Shown here: positions 33,940 to 46,650 of the stretch, piece after piece | Numbering within the stretch: position 1 is the first letter of the stretch | Layout of the letters: every line of letters starts with the position of its first letter | NCBI GenBank assembly: GCA_030015575.1 | Contig: CM057346.1 | Span: forward strand, 113,131,899 to 113,195,898 | Length of the DNA stretch: 64,000 bases | Source of the DNA: Agapanthus africanus | Taxonomy: Eukaryota > Streptophyta > Magnoliopsida > Asparagales > Amaryllidaceae | Reading direction: 5' to 3' | Notes under the pieces: model-generated | Database searches by the model: none | What the model saw: the letters and a program-made list of their open reading frames with translations, nothing else | Told to the model about the DNA's origin: nothing | Made by a program: the position numbers and the translations under genes

Positions 33940-35464
33940 TGCCATGCCACATGCATTATAGAACCTGTTTAACTTAATATCGCCATTTGCATTCATACAT
34001 GATATATGAAATTGCATAGCATGCATATACCTCGCATTATCATCATATTTACATAGATTCTATCCAAAATTCACATCATATACATTGATATCATAGACAT
34101 TTATTATATATAACATGTGAACATTATGATTTTCTTGAGGATTTCAGTATTGCTGCGATTTCTGGATTTTTGGGGAAAACCGCAAGAAGTTAACAAAAGC
34201 TTATATTTATCATTTTTAAAAACAAAGTTGCGGTTTTCACATGATGTATGTGTCGTCCACCATGAGTTTTTATGTTTTCTGTTGGATTTCGAGACCCGAT
34301 TCGAGGAGTGGATAAACCGTCTCGGGTACATGGTGGGCCCGGTATGGTACCCCGGGGCAAGAAGATCGAGTTGTAGATGATGAGCCTGGCAGGGGAAGAC
34401 TACCTACCGGTGATGTCTGGCGCGGCGGATATCCGGAGGATACCGACCGTTGTCGTGAGATTTGATGACATGGGCCGATCCGGACTGACGGAGCCCGATA
34501 TTTGAGACATTGATACAGTGAGACATTGAGACGGATGTGATTTCATATTTGGTGTCGATGCTTGACACGGTTTTCAGATGATTTCTTGATGATATTTAGC
34601 TATTATACAGATATTCCTTTTTCTAAAGTTAAGAATGCAGAACTCTTAACAATTAAAACACTTAAAGATTTAGTAATGACATTGCATACATGTGCATGCA
34701 TACTAGAGGTATTATATCACATCTGAACATACATGCTGTGACGCATTTGCGTGCATTCTTACGATTGCCTTATTAGATGTTATATTCTACTCACGAGCTG
34801 GCAACTCACCCCCGTTGTGCCACAGTGTCTTGCAGGTCGGACTCATCAGTCTTGTAGCAGCGACTATCTTATCATCAGCTCCTTTTGCTCAGACTCGCGA
34901 CATCGCCCGTAGGTGGGTTGCGAGCACACTTTATTTCTTTTCGCTTTATCATTGTATCTAGTATTCTCGATCTACCACTTTATATTGTATATGCGATCTA
35001 GTGATGAGACTGAGAGATTTGTATATTTGTGGTTTCTTTTGGGTCGAGCTCACTTGAGCCGGCGTTGCGTTTTCTGATATTTTGCGTTTCTTTTATGCTC
35101 TTTTCTCGATATTACTTATTTATTGTATGTGGTTGTGATCCGCCTTGGGCGAAGAGCTAGCTCCCGCTTGGGGATGCCATTTGTTTATTACAGGTTTATT
35201 ATCTTGTTGTACCCATTTTGGGGGATAGAAAATACAGGGGAGACTCTGCCGAAATTTTCGGAAATTTTTGATGTTTTAAAAAGGGATTCTATGCAACTTA
35301 ATTGATTTTTAAAAAAAACGTTTTCATTAAAGGTTTTCCTTCACTCTCTTTTGATTTTGGTTTAGATTTTTTTGGGCTTTGGCTGACTTAGGTTACGGTA
35401 CGCCTTTAGACGTCTCGTAATCTAAGTGCCAGTCACGTTCCGTACCTTCGGGTCGTGACAAAGT

Positions 35465-35476
35465 TGGTATCAGAGC
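35465..35476 (+). promoter_or_regulatory. Tekay-B primer-binding site
   Basis: TGGTATCAGAGC, the standard complement to the 3' end of initiator tRNA-Met, four bases after the LTR. Confidence 0.92.
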
Positions 35477-35675
35477 ATAGGTTTTACTTTTCTGAGTGTA
35501 GGATGACCTTGGTAGATGGAGTAGGTGACTTAAGCAGAGTGGCGTAGCGTGGGTATGATCCGCGGCATACTTACGATACGGTACTCCGCCTAAGTGACCT
35601 TAGGACATAATTGCTTGTATTTCCTTTCTTGATTCCTTGCATTCCTTGATTCAATTGCAATATCCTTATCAGTCC

Positions 35676-35690
35676 TATTTCTTATTCCAG
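35676..35690 (+). promoter_or_regulatory. Putative leader 3' splice site before gag
   Basis: A pyrimidine-rich tract, TCCTATTTCTTATTCCAG, ends five bases before the gag ATG at 35696. With the site at 33673/33674 it would define a 2017-bp leader intron that includes U5 and the primer site. Confidence 0.45.
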
Positions 35691-35695
35691 CTTCG

Positions 35696-38600
35696 ATGCC
35701 GCCAAAGACTACGAGAGCTCAGCGGGCTGCCGCTAGGGATGAGATTCGAGCGGGCTCGTCTGAGGCGAGGATCGAGCGGGAGGATACTCCTACCCCTCAG
35801 GGTCATACTGATCCGCCTTATCCAGACCGTATTGCCAGATTAGAGGCCGGCATGCAAGAGTTGCGACAGATGATGGGATCTTTAGTTGAGTCCAGCCGGG
35901 CACAGAAATCCGAGGACGTTCCTTCCACCGCACAGACCACAATTGTACCTGCTGCACAGATGGTCACTCCTGCTGCTACTACGGAGACTATCCCTGTTTC
36001 ACTACAGGAGTTCATGAGATTGAGACCTCCAGGTTTTACCGGTACAGATGCGACAGAGGACCCACAGGCATTTCTTGATAGGATGGCTCGGATTTGCCGT
36101 TCGTTGAGGTGTTCTGAGGATAGATTGGTGGAGTTTGCGAGTTTTCGTCTGGAGGGTCTTGCTCAGACATGGTACGATTCAGTAGAGAGAGGCCGAGCTG
36201 CAGGTCTGCCTTCTATGACCTGGGATGAGTTTCCAGCTGCATTTCTTGCCCATTTTCTTCCGGAGAGTGTCCGAGATGCTCGAGCCCGTAGTTTTGAGTC
36301 TTTGCGCAAGACTCCTGGGATGACAGTGTCGGAGTATGATATACAGTTTACCCAGTTGTCTCGATACGCTCCGTACCTAGTAGACACAGAAGAGAAGAGA
36401 ATAAAGAGGTTTGTGCGAGGGCTTGATACACAGCTATTCCTTGCCATCGGCACCCAGCACTTTGATACATACGCAGCCGCGATGGATGCAGCCTTACTTT
36501 TGGAGGAGCGTATTTCTGAGACTCCGGTCGTTTCTGGGCCGAAGAGGATCCGTACTGATACGCCAGCTCAGCGGCAGATGGGCAGACATCGTGATAGATT
36601 ATTTCCGGGAGATGGTGGAGGCAGAGGATGGAGACGGGGTCAGTTATTTGGTTCATATCCACAGACCCAGCAGTCGTCTCCAGGATGTTTTCGGTGTGGG
36701 AGTCAGTACCACCGTGTCAGAGACTGTACCATGGGACGTCAGGGCGCGGCGATAGTCCCGCATGTGACCTTACCACCCTCACCACCTCCTAAGAGAGCTC
36801 TACTTCCTACTCCTGATGATGCTCCATGCCAGTCAGATGCTTCTAGAGGTCGTGGGCGTGGCGGTCCAGTTCCGAGAGGACGAGGCGACAGGGGCAGAGG
36901 CAGAGGCCGAGGTAGAGGCAGAGGACAGCCAGCTATTAGTGGTGGACAGGCCCGAGTGTTCGCGTTGACTCCTCAGGATGCACAGGCATCCAATGCCGTC
37001 GTGACAGGTAATCTGCCAGTATGTTCTTTTGATGCACGGGTATTATTTGATCCAGGCTCCACACATTCCTATGTATCCACGTACTTTGCACCGAGGTTGG
37101 GCCGAGAGTCTTCTCCGTTAGATCAGCCGCTTGTCGTTATTACACCGGTAGGCGAGTCTTTTGTTGCCCATTTTGTGTACCGATCATGTTCCGTTCGTAT
37201 TGGGGAGAGAGATTCTTCAGTTGATTTGATTCTCCTCGATATGCTACACTTTAACGTTCTTCTTGGTATGGACTGGCTAGCTACCTGTTATGCATCCGTG
37301 GACTGCCGTGAAAAAGCAGTCAGATTCAGTTTTCCTGGTGAGCCGGTTCTTGTTATTCAAGGAGATCGTAGTGCTACCCTTCCCAGCTTGATTTCTTCTC
37401 TTCGCGCTGGTCAGCTCTTAAGGAAAGGGTGTCAGGGATTCTTAGCTTATGTTTGTGATACTGGTTCCACAGAGGTTCCGTTGGACCAGGTTCCTATTGT
37501 GAGAGAGTTTCCTGATGTATTTCCTGACGAGCTGCCTGGTCTGCCACCAGAGCGCGAGATTGAGTTCTGTATTGACTTGATCCCCGGCACGGGGCCTATT
37601 TCTATACCGCCTTATCGGATGGCCCCGGCGGAGCTGAGAGAGCTGAAGGATCAGTTACAGGACTTGCTGGACAAAGGGCTTATCCGACCGAGTGTGTCAC
37701 CTTGGGGTGCTCCCGTCCTGTTTGTTAAGAAGAAGGACGGAAGTATGCGTTTATGCATTGATTATCGTCAGCTGAACCGGGTTACTGTACGGAACAGATA
37801 TCCCCTACCCCGCATTGATGACTTATTTGATCAGCTCCAGGGTGCAGGGTTTTTCTCGAAGGTTGATTTACGGTCAGGTTATCACCAGTTGCGGGTTCGG
37901 AAGGAGGATATCCCGAAGACCGCTTTCCGTACTCGATATGGTCATTATGAGTTCTTGGTGATGTCGTTCGGGCTCACCAATGCCCCGGCAGTATTTATGG
38001 ATTTGATGAACCGTGTATTCAGGCCGTATCTCGATCAGTTCATTATTGTGTTCATTGACGACATCTTGGTTTATTCTCGGAGCCGGGAGGAGCATGAGCA
38101 GCACTTACGTATCACATTGCAGACTTTGAGGGAGCATTAGCTGTTCGCCAAATTCTCCAAGTGCGCATTCTGGTTAGACAGTGTCGACTTCTTGGGTCAT
38201 GTGGTGACGAGAGATGGTATTTGTGTGGACCCGAAGAAGATCGAGGTAGTTCAGCGTTGGCCTAGACCGGTATCAGTTACAGAGGTTCGCAGTTTTCTAG
38301 GTCTGGCCGGCTATTATCGACGTTTTGTCCAGGATTTCTCCCGCATTGCTGCACCATTGACCGGGTTGACCCGGAAGGGGGTTCCTTTTGATTGGACCCA
38401 GGCATGTGAGGATAGCTTCCAGCAGTTGAAGACTCGTCTGACTACTGCACCAGTATTAGCATTGCCTTCAGGATCAGGTGGGTTCGTGGTATATTGTGAT
38501 GCTTCTCGAGTGGGGCTGGGCTGTGTATTGATGCAGCACGACAGAGTTATCGTGTATGCTTCTCGGCAGCTGAGGAAACATGAACAGAACTATCCCACCC

Positions 38601-40408
38601 ATGATTTAGAGATGGCTGCAGTAGTATTTGCACTTAAGATCTGGAGACATTACCTATACGGTGAGTCGTGCCAGATATTCACTGACCACAAGAGTTTGAA
38701 GTATATCTTCCAGCAGCGAGACCTGAACCTGAGACAGCGCCGTTGGATGGAGTTGGTGAAGGATTATGGCTGCGAGATTCTATACCATCCGGGCAAGGCG
38801 AATGTGGTAGCAGATGCTTTGAGTAGGAGGCCCGGAGGTAGTTTATCTTGTTTGAGCGCAGTACAGATGCAGTCGACGGCGGATTGGCAGGTTTTATGTG
38901 ATAGCAGAGTGCAGTTCGAGTTTACTCCTACAGGGGGACAGCTGGCCCATTTCAGAGCACGCCCACAGTTACTTGACCGTATCCGCGATGCACAGTCCGG
39001 CGATGCCCGTATATTAGAGATTATTGAGCAGATTCGGCAGGGCAGAGTTTCCGAGTTTGTGATTGATGATCAGGGCATACTTCGATTTGGGACTCGACTG
39101 TGCGTACCAGATTCTAAGGGACTGAGGCACGATATTCTCGAGGAGGCACATAGATCAGTATACAGTGTTCACCCAGGTTCCACCAAGATGTACCATGATT
39201 TGAGAGAGGTTTACTGGTGGGACGGGATGAAGAAGGATATTACAGACTTTGTGTCGAGATGCCTGACTTGTCAGCAAGTCAAGGCCGAGCACCAGAGGCC
39301 AGCCAGCGAGTTACAGCCTTTGCCCATCCCTGAGTGGAAGTGGGAGCAGGTCTCCATGGACTTCATTGTGGGTCTGCCCAGGACCAGTCGAGGGTATGAC
39401 TCTATTTGGGTGATTGTGGATCGACTGACGAAAGCGGCTCACTTCCTGCCAGTGAAGACCACTTTTGAATTTTCTCAGTACGCCCAGGTTTATATTGATG
39501 AGATAGTGCGACTGCATGGCGTTCCGACTTGCATCGTGTCCGACCGGGGAACCCAGTTTACCAGCCGATTGTGGCAGAAACTTCAGGAAGCATTGGGCAC
39601 CCGATTGAGTTTTAGCACAGCCTTTCATCCGCAGACTGACGGTCAGTCGGTGCGTACTATTCAGACTCTTGAGGACATGCTCAGAGCTTGTGTTTTAGAT
39701 TTCGGTGGTAGCTGGGATCGTCATTTGCCTTTGATCGAGTTTTCCTACAATAATAGCTTCCAGGAGACGATTCAGATGGCACCTTTTGAGGCTTTATATG
39801 GGAGGAGATGTCGATCGCCTGTATGTTGGACAGAGCTTAGGGAGAGCAGTATTTTGGGGCCGCAGATTGTACAGGAGACGACCGAGAAGATACAGCTAAT
39901 TCGGGACAGGATGAGAGCGGCACAGAGCAGGCAGAAATCATATGCTGACAGGCGCCGTCGCCGACTCGAGTTCGCTGTTGGCGATCATGTTTTCCTGAAT
40001 GTCTCTCCGATGAAAGGTGTGATGAGATTTGGGCAGAAAGGGAAGCTGAGTCCTAGATATGTTGGTCCTTTCGAGATCCTAGAGCGTGTTGGTCCAGTCG
40101 CTTATCGGTTAGCTCTTCCGCCCAGCTTCCCCGATGTTCACCCCGTGTTCCATGTCTCGATGCTCCGCAAGTACCTTCATGATCCTTCCCAGGCGATTCT
40201 GCACCAGACGATCCAGCTATAGCATGATCTTTCTTTCACCGAGCAGCCGGTGGTCATTTTGGATCGGCAGGTGAAGAAATTGAGGTCGAAGGTTATACCG
40301 TCCGTCAAGGTCCTTTGGCGTGGCCCGAACAGCGAGGAGGTCACCTGGGAGACCAAGGTTGAGATGAGGAAGAGATATCCCCATCTTTTTGAAGGTACGC
40401 GTAGTTAA
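35696..40408 (+). pseudogene. gag-pol: Tekay-B gag-pol coding region
   Basis: Domains in order: gag with a coiled-coil-like start and capsid region ([24 protein letters not shown], to about 36550); a CCHC knuckle [14 protein letters not shown] (36685-36726); an RG-rich basic tract (36840-36930); protease [11 protein letters not shown] (37041-37080); RT with [23 protein letters not shown] and FIDDILVYS (38048-38074); RNase [11 protein letters not shown] (38490) and [10 protein letters not shown]; integrase with HHCC zinc region (39160-39280), [19 protein letters not shown] and a GRRCRSP segment; GPF/Y-type tail (40050-40130); and a chromodomain-like end (VILDRQVKKLRSK ... VLWRGPNSEEVTWETK, 40240-40380). 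The chromodomain places it among chromoviruses, where it is thought to guide integration to heterochromatin. It is nearly whole, with about two breaks. Confidence 0.88.
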
Positions 40409-40436
40409 ATTCTAAATTCGGGGACCGAATTTCTTT

Positions 40437-40448
40437 AAGGGGGGAAGA
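40437..40448 (+). other. Tekay-B polypurine tract
   Basis: AAGGGGGGAAGA directly before the 3' LTR. The upstream phrase AAATTCGGGGACCGAATTT is itself a palindrome and recurs, inverted, beside the 58984 LTR end. Confidence 0.88.
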
Positions 40449-40449
40449 T

Positions 40450-43400
40450 TGTAACCCTTCGAAAATCGTTTAGGCAGTTTTTCGGTAATCGGCTAATTTT
40501 TTCGGTTTTTTTCCGTAAAAAGTCAAATTAGGTATTTTTCATTGTAGACCTAATTATACAAAATTTAGATAAGATATTACTATAATTTTGTCACTAAAAT
40601 GTCACTTATAATTTTCTAGTTAAATAAAAAAAAATTCGTAATTAATTATTTTTATTATTATTTTAAGCTTTTAAAAATACATTAAATTAGTGATAAATAC
40701 AAATTTAATTAGGTAAATTTCATAATTAGGAATCTTTATAAGATAAAATAGGGTGTTAATAAATTGTATCATAACTTGATAAGATTTTAGTTTTATGGTT
40801 GGCAAATTTATGAAAAAATGAAGTAAAAAGGGGTTTTTTTGTAAAAAGTTGATGTGAAATGCATTAAATGAGATTTGAGGGATCTTTTTGACCTAGAAAC
40901 TTCTCCAAAAATCCCACACCATCTCCCCTTGCTGCTGGCCGACCCCATTCTGCAGAAATTCCCCTCTCTTCTCACTTCATTTTGCTTTATTTTTCATCTA
41001 AAAATTCATACAAAATCCACAAATTCATTCTCCCATTCAAAGCAAAACCCTAATCCACTCTCTCTTCAAGCCAAATTAGTTCACAAATTAGAGAAAGGAG
41101 GCTTCTTTGGTGGCTTGATCATGCTAGGGTTCCACTTGTGAGGTGAAATTCTAAACTAGTTTGTTAACTTGTAGTTTAATTGTGATAAAAATTGATATTT
41201 GAAGCATTAATTTGGTTGTAATTAATTGTTCATAAAAATCAAGAATGGGATTGATTTTGAACTAGGGTTTGAAGCATGGTTGATGGATTAAGTTAGAGCT
41301 TTGGTTACCTAATTGGTTAGAGTGGTTAATTGTGTAAGGTTACGCTCGCTAAATCGATGAATTGCGACGTTTGCATCGAATCGGTATGCTTTTGCTTGCT
41401 AGATTTTTATAAAAATTAGGATACGATCTAATTGCGTCATATTAGCGATATAATTAGCTTCGTATATGACTAATAGAGTGCGCGATTGCGGGTTTTTGTC
41501 TATCCGGGTTTTAGTTTTGTCGATTTCCCCGAAAAGACGGTTCTAGTTAAAGATTAGCGATTTTCGTGCGTTTTCCCGCGCACCGAGTGCATGTTATGTT
41601 TAATTCGAGAGCGTCGATAATTGTATATTGTGACTTGCATCGTTTTAGGTTTTGTAATCTTATGCTTGGTGTTGTGCAAATATAGGATCGGTCGGGAAAA
41701 CATCGGACACGGCGCGTAAAGGCAAGGCGGTGGTCGGATCGGATTAGCGAAACTTTCAGGTGAGTAGATGTATTCATCTATGGGGGAATCGTCTGGATGG
41801 CGCGATGTGCCCCCTAGTTAGGATTACCTTACTTCTTGCAAGATTTATATTGTTAGTTAACTTATTCCTTTTATGTACATTGCATACCCTTATAGCTAAC
41901 CGTATATTAGATTGCATGGACATTCATCTACACTTATGCGATATCACTTCGTAGGACACGAACACCATTACCATTGGCATCTGTTGCACGCGCACTATTC
42001 TTGTGACACACACGCCTTTGGTAATTGCCATGCCACATGCACTATAGAACCTGTTTAACTTAATATCGCCATTTACATTCATACATGATATATGAAATTG
42101 CATAGCATGCATATACCTCACATTATCATCATATTTTCATAGATTCTATCCAAAATTCACATCATATACATTGATATCATAGACATTTATTATATATAAC
42201 ATGTGAACATTATGATTTTCTTGAGGATTTCAGTATTGCTGCGATTTCTGGATTTTTGGGGAAAACCGCAAGAAGTTAACAAAAGCTTATATTTATCATT
42301 TTTAAAAACAAAGTTGCGGTTTTCTTGTGATGTATGTGTCGTCCACCATGAGTTTTCATGTTTTCTGTTGGATTTCGAGACCCGATTCGAGGAGTGGATG
42401 AACTGTCTCGGGTACATGGTGGGCCCGGTATGGTACCCCGGGGCAAGAAGATCGAGTTGTAGACGATGAGCCTGGCAGGGGAAGACTACCTACCGGTGAT
42501 GTCTGGCGCGGCAGATATCCAGAGGATACCGACCGTTGTCGTGAGATTTGATGACATGGGCCGATCCGGACTGACGGAGCCCGATATTTGAGACATTGAT
42601 ACAGTGAGACATTGAGACGGACGTGATTTCATATTTGGTGTCGATGCTTGACACGGTTTTCAGATGATTTCTTGATGATATTTAGCTATTATACAGATAT
42701 TCCTTTTTCTAAAGTTAAGAATGCAGAACTCTTAACAATTAAAACACTTAAAGATTTAGTAATGACATTGCATACATGTGCATGCATACTAGAGGTATTA
42801 TATCACATCTGAACATACATGCTGTGACGCATTTGCGTGCATTCTTACGATTGCCTTATTAGATGTTATATTCTACTCACGAGCTGGCAACTCACCCCTG
42901 TTGTGCCACAGTGTCTTGCAGGTCGGACTCATCAGTCTTGTAGCAGCGGCTATCTTATCATCAGCTCATTTTGCTCAGACTCGCGACATCGCCCGTAGGT
43001 GGGTTGCGAGCACACTTTATTTCTTTTCGCTTTATCATTGTATCTAGTATTCTCTATCTACCACTTTATATTGTATATGCGACCTAGTGATGAAACTGAG
43101 AGATTTATATATTTGTGGTTTCTTTTGGGTCGAGCTCACTTGAGCCGGCGTTGCGTTTTCTGATATTTTGCGTTTCTTTTATGCTCTTTTCTCGATATTA
43201 CTTATTTATTGCATGTGGTTGTGATCCGCCTTGGGCGAAGAGCTAGCTCCCTCTTGGGGATGCCATTTGTTTATTACAGGTTTATTATCTTGTTGTACCC
43301 ATTTTGGGGGATAGAAAATACAGGGGAGACTCTGCCGAAATTTTCGGAAATTTTTGATGTTTTAAAAAGGGATTCTATGCAACTTAATTGATTTTTTAAA

Positions 43401-43547
43401 AAAAACGTTTTCATTAAAGGTTTTCCTTCACTCTCTTTTGATTTTGGTTTAGATTTTTCTGGGCTTTGGCTGACTTAGGTTACGGTACGCCTTTAGACGT
43501 CTCGTAATCTAAGTGCCAGTCACGTTCCGTACCTTCAGGTCGTGACA
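40450..43547 (+). repeat. Tekay-B 3' LTR
   Basis: Nearly identical to the 5' LTR, with a 10-bp length difference near 41400 and about 55 scattered substitutions. Confidence 0.92.
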
Positions 43548-44711
43548 AGTTAGTACCGTTGACGGCTTATAGGTGACTGATATGATCATTACCTACTGCT
43601 AGCATATTGACGAGTCTTTAGAGTCCCATACAGAAGTTCCCTGGTTCAAGCAAAACGAAGTATGACACATATGTGATATGTGTGTAGGCCTGATTAAATA
43701 CGTGTATGTGATACCGTATTGTAATCTGGCAGTTATCTGTTATCGGTTTGGTTATATGTGATATAACCTGAGTGCCGAATCAAGTGTTGATTTGATAATG
43801 TGATATTCAGATAAATGATATTAGTCGGTTATATGTGATATAACCGGGTTATTAAATCAAGCGTTGATTTAATAATGTGATATATATTATATTTGATATA
43901 ATTATATCTTAACTAATATCATTAGCTCACTAAATATTTTCTTATATGTATTAATATATATATGATATATATGATATATATATATATATATGTAACATGG
44001 CATGATTTCTATTTTTGAGAAAAATAGAAATGAGGTGGAAAATGAGAGTATGGTTGCAAGCATGGAATTTATATTTGTTTATTCATATTAACTCATTATT
44101 CAAGTATGGTTGCAATTTTATATTGCAAAATTCCATGTTTGGATGAGTGGGGGTCAAGAGTTGCCATTCATTCTTGAGGTCATTCTCAACACTTAGCTAT
44201 TTTCTTGAGTTGCTCCCATTATTGCTCTCTAGCTTCTTCTTCTTCCTCAAATGTCATAGTTCAAGCTTCAACCCTCACATGTGATGTGAACCATGAAGCT
44301 TGAACACAAACTTGTGAGCAAATTTAACATCCCCTACTTCACCATCCTACACTTGACTAACGATCGAGTGTAGCATATTTCTTACGTTAAAGAGTTTAGT
44401 ACGGAAGTACCTTGAGTTGGAGGGACTTCGCATGGACCATTTTCAGCACGAAGGTCATCGGAGGAAGCTCTTCCAAACCCTCAAATGAAATCTAGTGGAG
44501 TCACGGGACTACTACACGGAGCATGTGAAGTGAAGGACTCGATCTACGAGGGTATAGTCATCTTTCATTTCTCATAGTTTACTAGATATCAAAACTAAAC
44601 CCTAATCACCTAGCTAAAGATCTTGGATAGTCTAGCTTAGCGCCATAAAAATTTGAATTTGGCATGCTTGATGCCACTTGGACCCCTTGCAGGTGCTAGG
44701 GTAGACTTTCA
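43548..44711 (+). mobile_element. X1 distal segment
   Basis: Begins with AGTTA, the second target duplication of Tekay-B, then matches X2 from about 49458 onward (GAGTC(A/T)TTAGAGTCCC). It includes a TATATA-rich run at 43960-43995. Confidence 0.75.
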
Positions 44712-45050
44712 TTAATCACCATTGGATTTTAAATCCAAGGGCCCTCGGTTTAACAGAGAAAATTTTTCTAATATTAGAAAGATTAGGGGAAATATTTTCC
44801 GATTAGAATTTAATTCTATATAAAATTCAATTCTACTCGAAACTAGCGCTTCAAATTGATGTGCTCACGTGGATATCACGTGAGCGCTGCCATATACATA
44901 TATCGCAGCAGCGCTCACGTGCTTTGCACATGAGCGCTAACATGTTTAACACATGGGGGTTTATCGTAGGATTTAATCCTATCTGAAGCCGGCTCTCGCA
45001 TGCTTTGCATGTGAGCGCTCATGTGTTTAACACGCGAGGGCTTCCATTCA
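44712..45050 (-). mobile_element. Tat-A 3' LTR, proximal part
   Basis: Read leftward it starts TGAATGGAAGCCC at 45050 directly after a purine tract. It has GAGCGCTCACATGC and CACGTGAGCGCT units related to the start of the Tat-B LTR, and short palindromes (GGATTTAATCC, TTTCTAATATTAGAAA). It is interrupted at 44712 by X1 and continues at 8507. Confidence 0.7.
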
Positions 45051-45076
45051 TCTTTTCTTTTCTTTTCTCTTCTCTT
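45051..45076 (-). other. Tat-A polypurine tract
   Basis: The minus strand is an unbroken run of A and G (AAGAGAAGAGAAAAGAAAAG...) ending at the LTR TG. Confidence 0.75.
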
Positions 45077-45840
45077 GTGATTTTCTAAGCTATCCTCCTC
45101 TTTTCTTACACTTTCTTTTGGTCAGATCTTGGAAATCGTTCCAACTTTAATTAAGTGCAACATTTTTTGTGTCAAGACTTGGATACTCCTCTTTATAATT
45201 TGAAGAAGTGCTCATCTTCTCCTTCAGTTTTACGGAGAAAGAACCTTCACTTTCATAGAAAAAGAACCATGACTTGCAATTGCTCACATGCTCCTCGACA
45301 GCCATGAAAGATGCCTATTGGTTGAGTAGTTCTCGTTTTGCTGCACGTCTAGCGAATCATGTTCTCTATGTGATACGGTGATACACGAGCTTATGGTCTG
45401 TAGGGTATCTCCTCTTGCCGCCGGCTCTATTTGACTACGAATGATCTTCCTTGCCATCCTTGACGAGATTCCTCCTCATCCGGCGGAGATGACTTTAGCT
45501 ATGCTTGATGTGGCGGAGGAAAAGATCGACCGCATTCACGAAGCATGCTTGATTACGGAGCCTCTAAGGGGCCCCTCCATTCATACGTTAAGCCAAATAT
45601 AGGCTCGGCAAGCTGTCTTGTTTTCTTTTGCTGACTAGCGCGGCGGTGACAGGTGGGGAAAGACTCTTCTTAGGAATCACCATTACGGCATGGTAGAGAG
45701 GGCCGAAAGAGAGTTAGAGAACTTTGTATACTGTTTTGTTAATCCTTGTAGTCCACATCCCATATTTGGTGATCCTTTTCCTATGATTGAAATGAATATG
45801 CATGTTTATTGATATTTGATAAAAAAATCATGTCGAATAA
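45077..45840 (+). pseudogene. Remnant at the antisense-gene position of Tat-A
   Basis: Located between arrays and 3' LTR, as the antisense gene is in Tat-B. The stretch 45380-45830 matches the 496-bp units at 52945-53936 at roughly 80-85% by eye (GGCTCTATTTG, GAAGCATGCTTGATTACGGA, GAATATGCATGTTTATTGA). A terminal exon and 3' end of a Tat-A antisense gene is the likeliest reading; I cannot match it to the Tat-B protein. Confidence 0.4.
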
Positions 45841-46119
45841 ATGCCCCCCGCTACTTTGCCCATGAAGGTATATGCGTGGGTCAAGTAGTGTAGAGTGAAA
45901 GACTGCTCTCAAGCCGACATATTATACACAACTTTCAGAATCTTAATCTGATAAGGCAACGAGCGGACATGGGCGTCGTCATCTACCATCGACTCAAATT
46001 CTGATATTTAAGAAATGCAATTCTATGCCTTGAAGTCTATGATCTGCACCTTTCTCCTTTCTATGGTGTCTTCATCCACCAATTCATCATAGGTGGGTTA
46101 TCATCCGATGGTCTTTAGG

Positions 46120-46650
46120 CTTCTACAAGTATTGCTATCAAGACCCAAAACTAGGAATATGCCGTCACTTAGGTTCATTTGGACCCTTAGGTCCTTGTTG
46201 ACGTTGCGTATACACTCTGCTGGAATGAGAAGGACGTCAAATTTGTCTTTAGGCCACATAGTTTGCCATCGAGATTTGGAGCTAAGATTTTTCCATTACT
46301 CCGCTTTAGCTTTGGCTCCTTAGAGCTTTCATGATGTCGTGTCCGCACTCTGCTGGAAGGACGTCAAGATAATCTCTAGGCTGTAGATGTTGCCATCGAG
46401 ATCTGGAGCTAGGATTTTTCCATCACTCCACTTCGATTTGACTCTTTGGTCTTTGCTGACATCGCGCCTGCATCCTGCTGGAATAATAAGGGACGTCGAG
46501 ATAATTTTTAGGCTGTACATGTTGCCATCGAGATCTGGAGCTAGGATTTTGCCATCACTCCACTTTGATTTGACCCTTTGGTCCTTTTTTGACGTTGTAA
46601 TCGTAGTTCACCGGAGTGAGTCGAACGTTCATGAATTGTCTACAGAATTC
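46120..46650 (-). repeat. ~126-bp tandem array in Tat-A, 4 units
   Basis: Units near 46128, 46264, 46391 and 46517, each with GCCATCGAGATCTGGAGCTA, a CCATCACTCCACTTTG-type segment and CTGCTGGAA...GGACGTC. In Tat-B the corresponding place holds the unrelated 61-bp array. Confidence 0.8.

Larger units (their letters stand above)
32375..35460 (+). repeat. Tekay-B 5' LTR
   Basis: TGTAACCCTTCG ... GGTCGTGACA. Contains a CT/A-rich leader-like segment (32820-33000), a CAG|GTGAGT block at 33671-33679, the conserved stem-loop (33881-33939) and the shared block CAACTCACCCCCGTTGTGCC (34805-34824). Confidence 0.92.
32375..43547 (+). mobile_element. Tekay-B: chromovirus (Tekay/Del type), 11.2 kb, broken
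   Basis: Direct LTRs of 3086 and 3098 bp (TG...CA) flank the primer site, one gag-pol coding region and the polypurine tract. The target duplication AGTTA (32370-32374 and 43548-43552) is perfect; X2 shows the unoccupied site AGCTT at 49453-49457. It is nearly whole, with about two breaks in the coding region. LTR divergence is about 1.8% by my count of 50-60 substitutions, which at 1.3e-8 per site per year would be roughly 0.7 million years. Confidence 0.9.
8508..44711 (+). mobile_element. X1: 2.1-kb TG...CA element, split by two nested insertions
   Basis: X1 starts TGTTAGGAATATG at 8508 and ends ACTTTCA at 44711, flanked by ATAAT (8503-8507) and TTAAT (44712-44716), a one-mismatch target duplication. 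Its own sequence is 8508-8595, 31504-32374 and 43553-44711, about 2.12 kb, against 2.08 kb for the uninterrupted copy X2. The TATGCCCTAGAGGC start resembles a type seen in plant Copia LTRs, so a solo LTR is the likeliest reading; no coding domain is seen. It lies in the Tat-A 3' LTR. Confidence 0.75.

Noticed and set aside
35696-40408. A retrovirus with an envelope gene
   Set aside because: After the chromodomain-like end the sequence passes directly to the polypurine tract; there is no room for an envelope frame.
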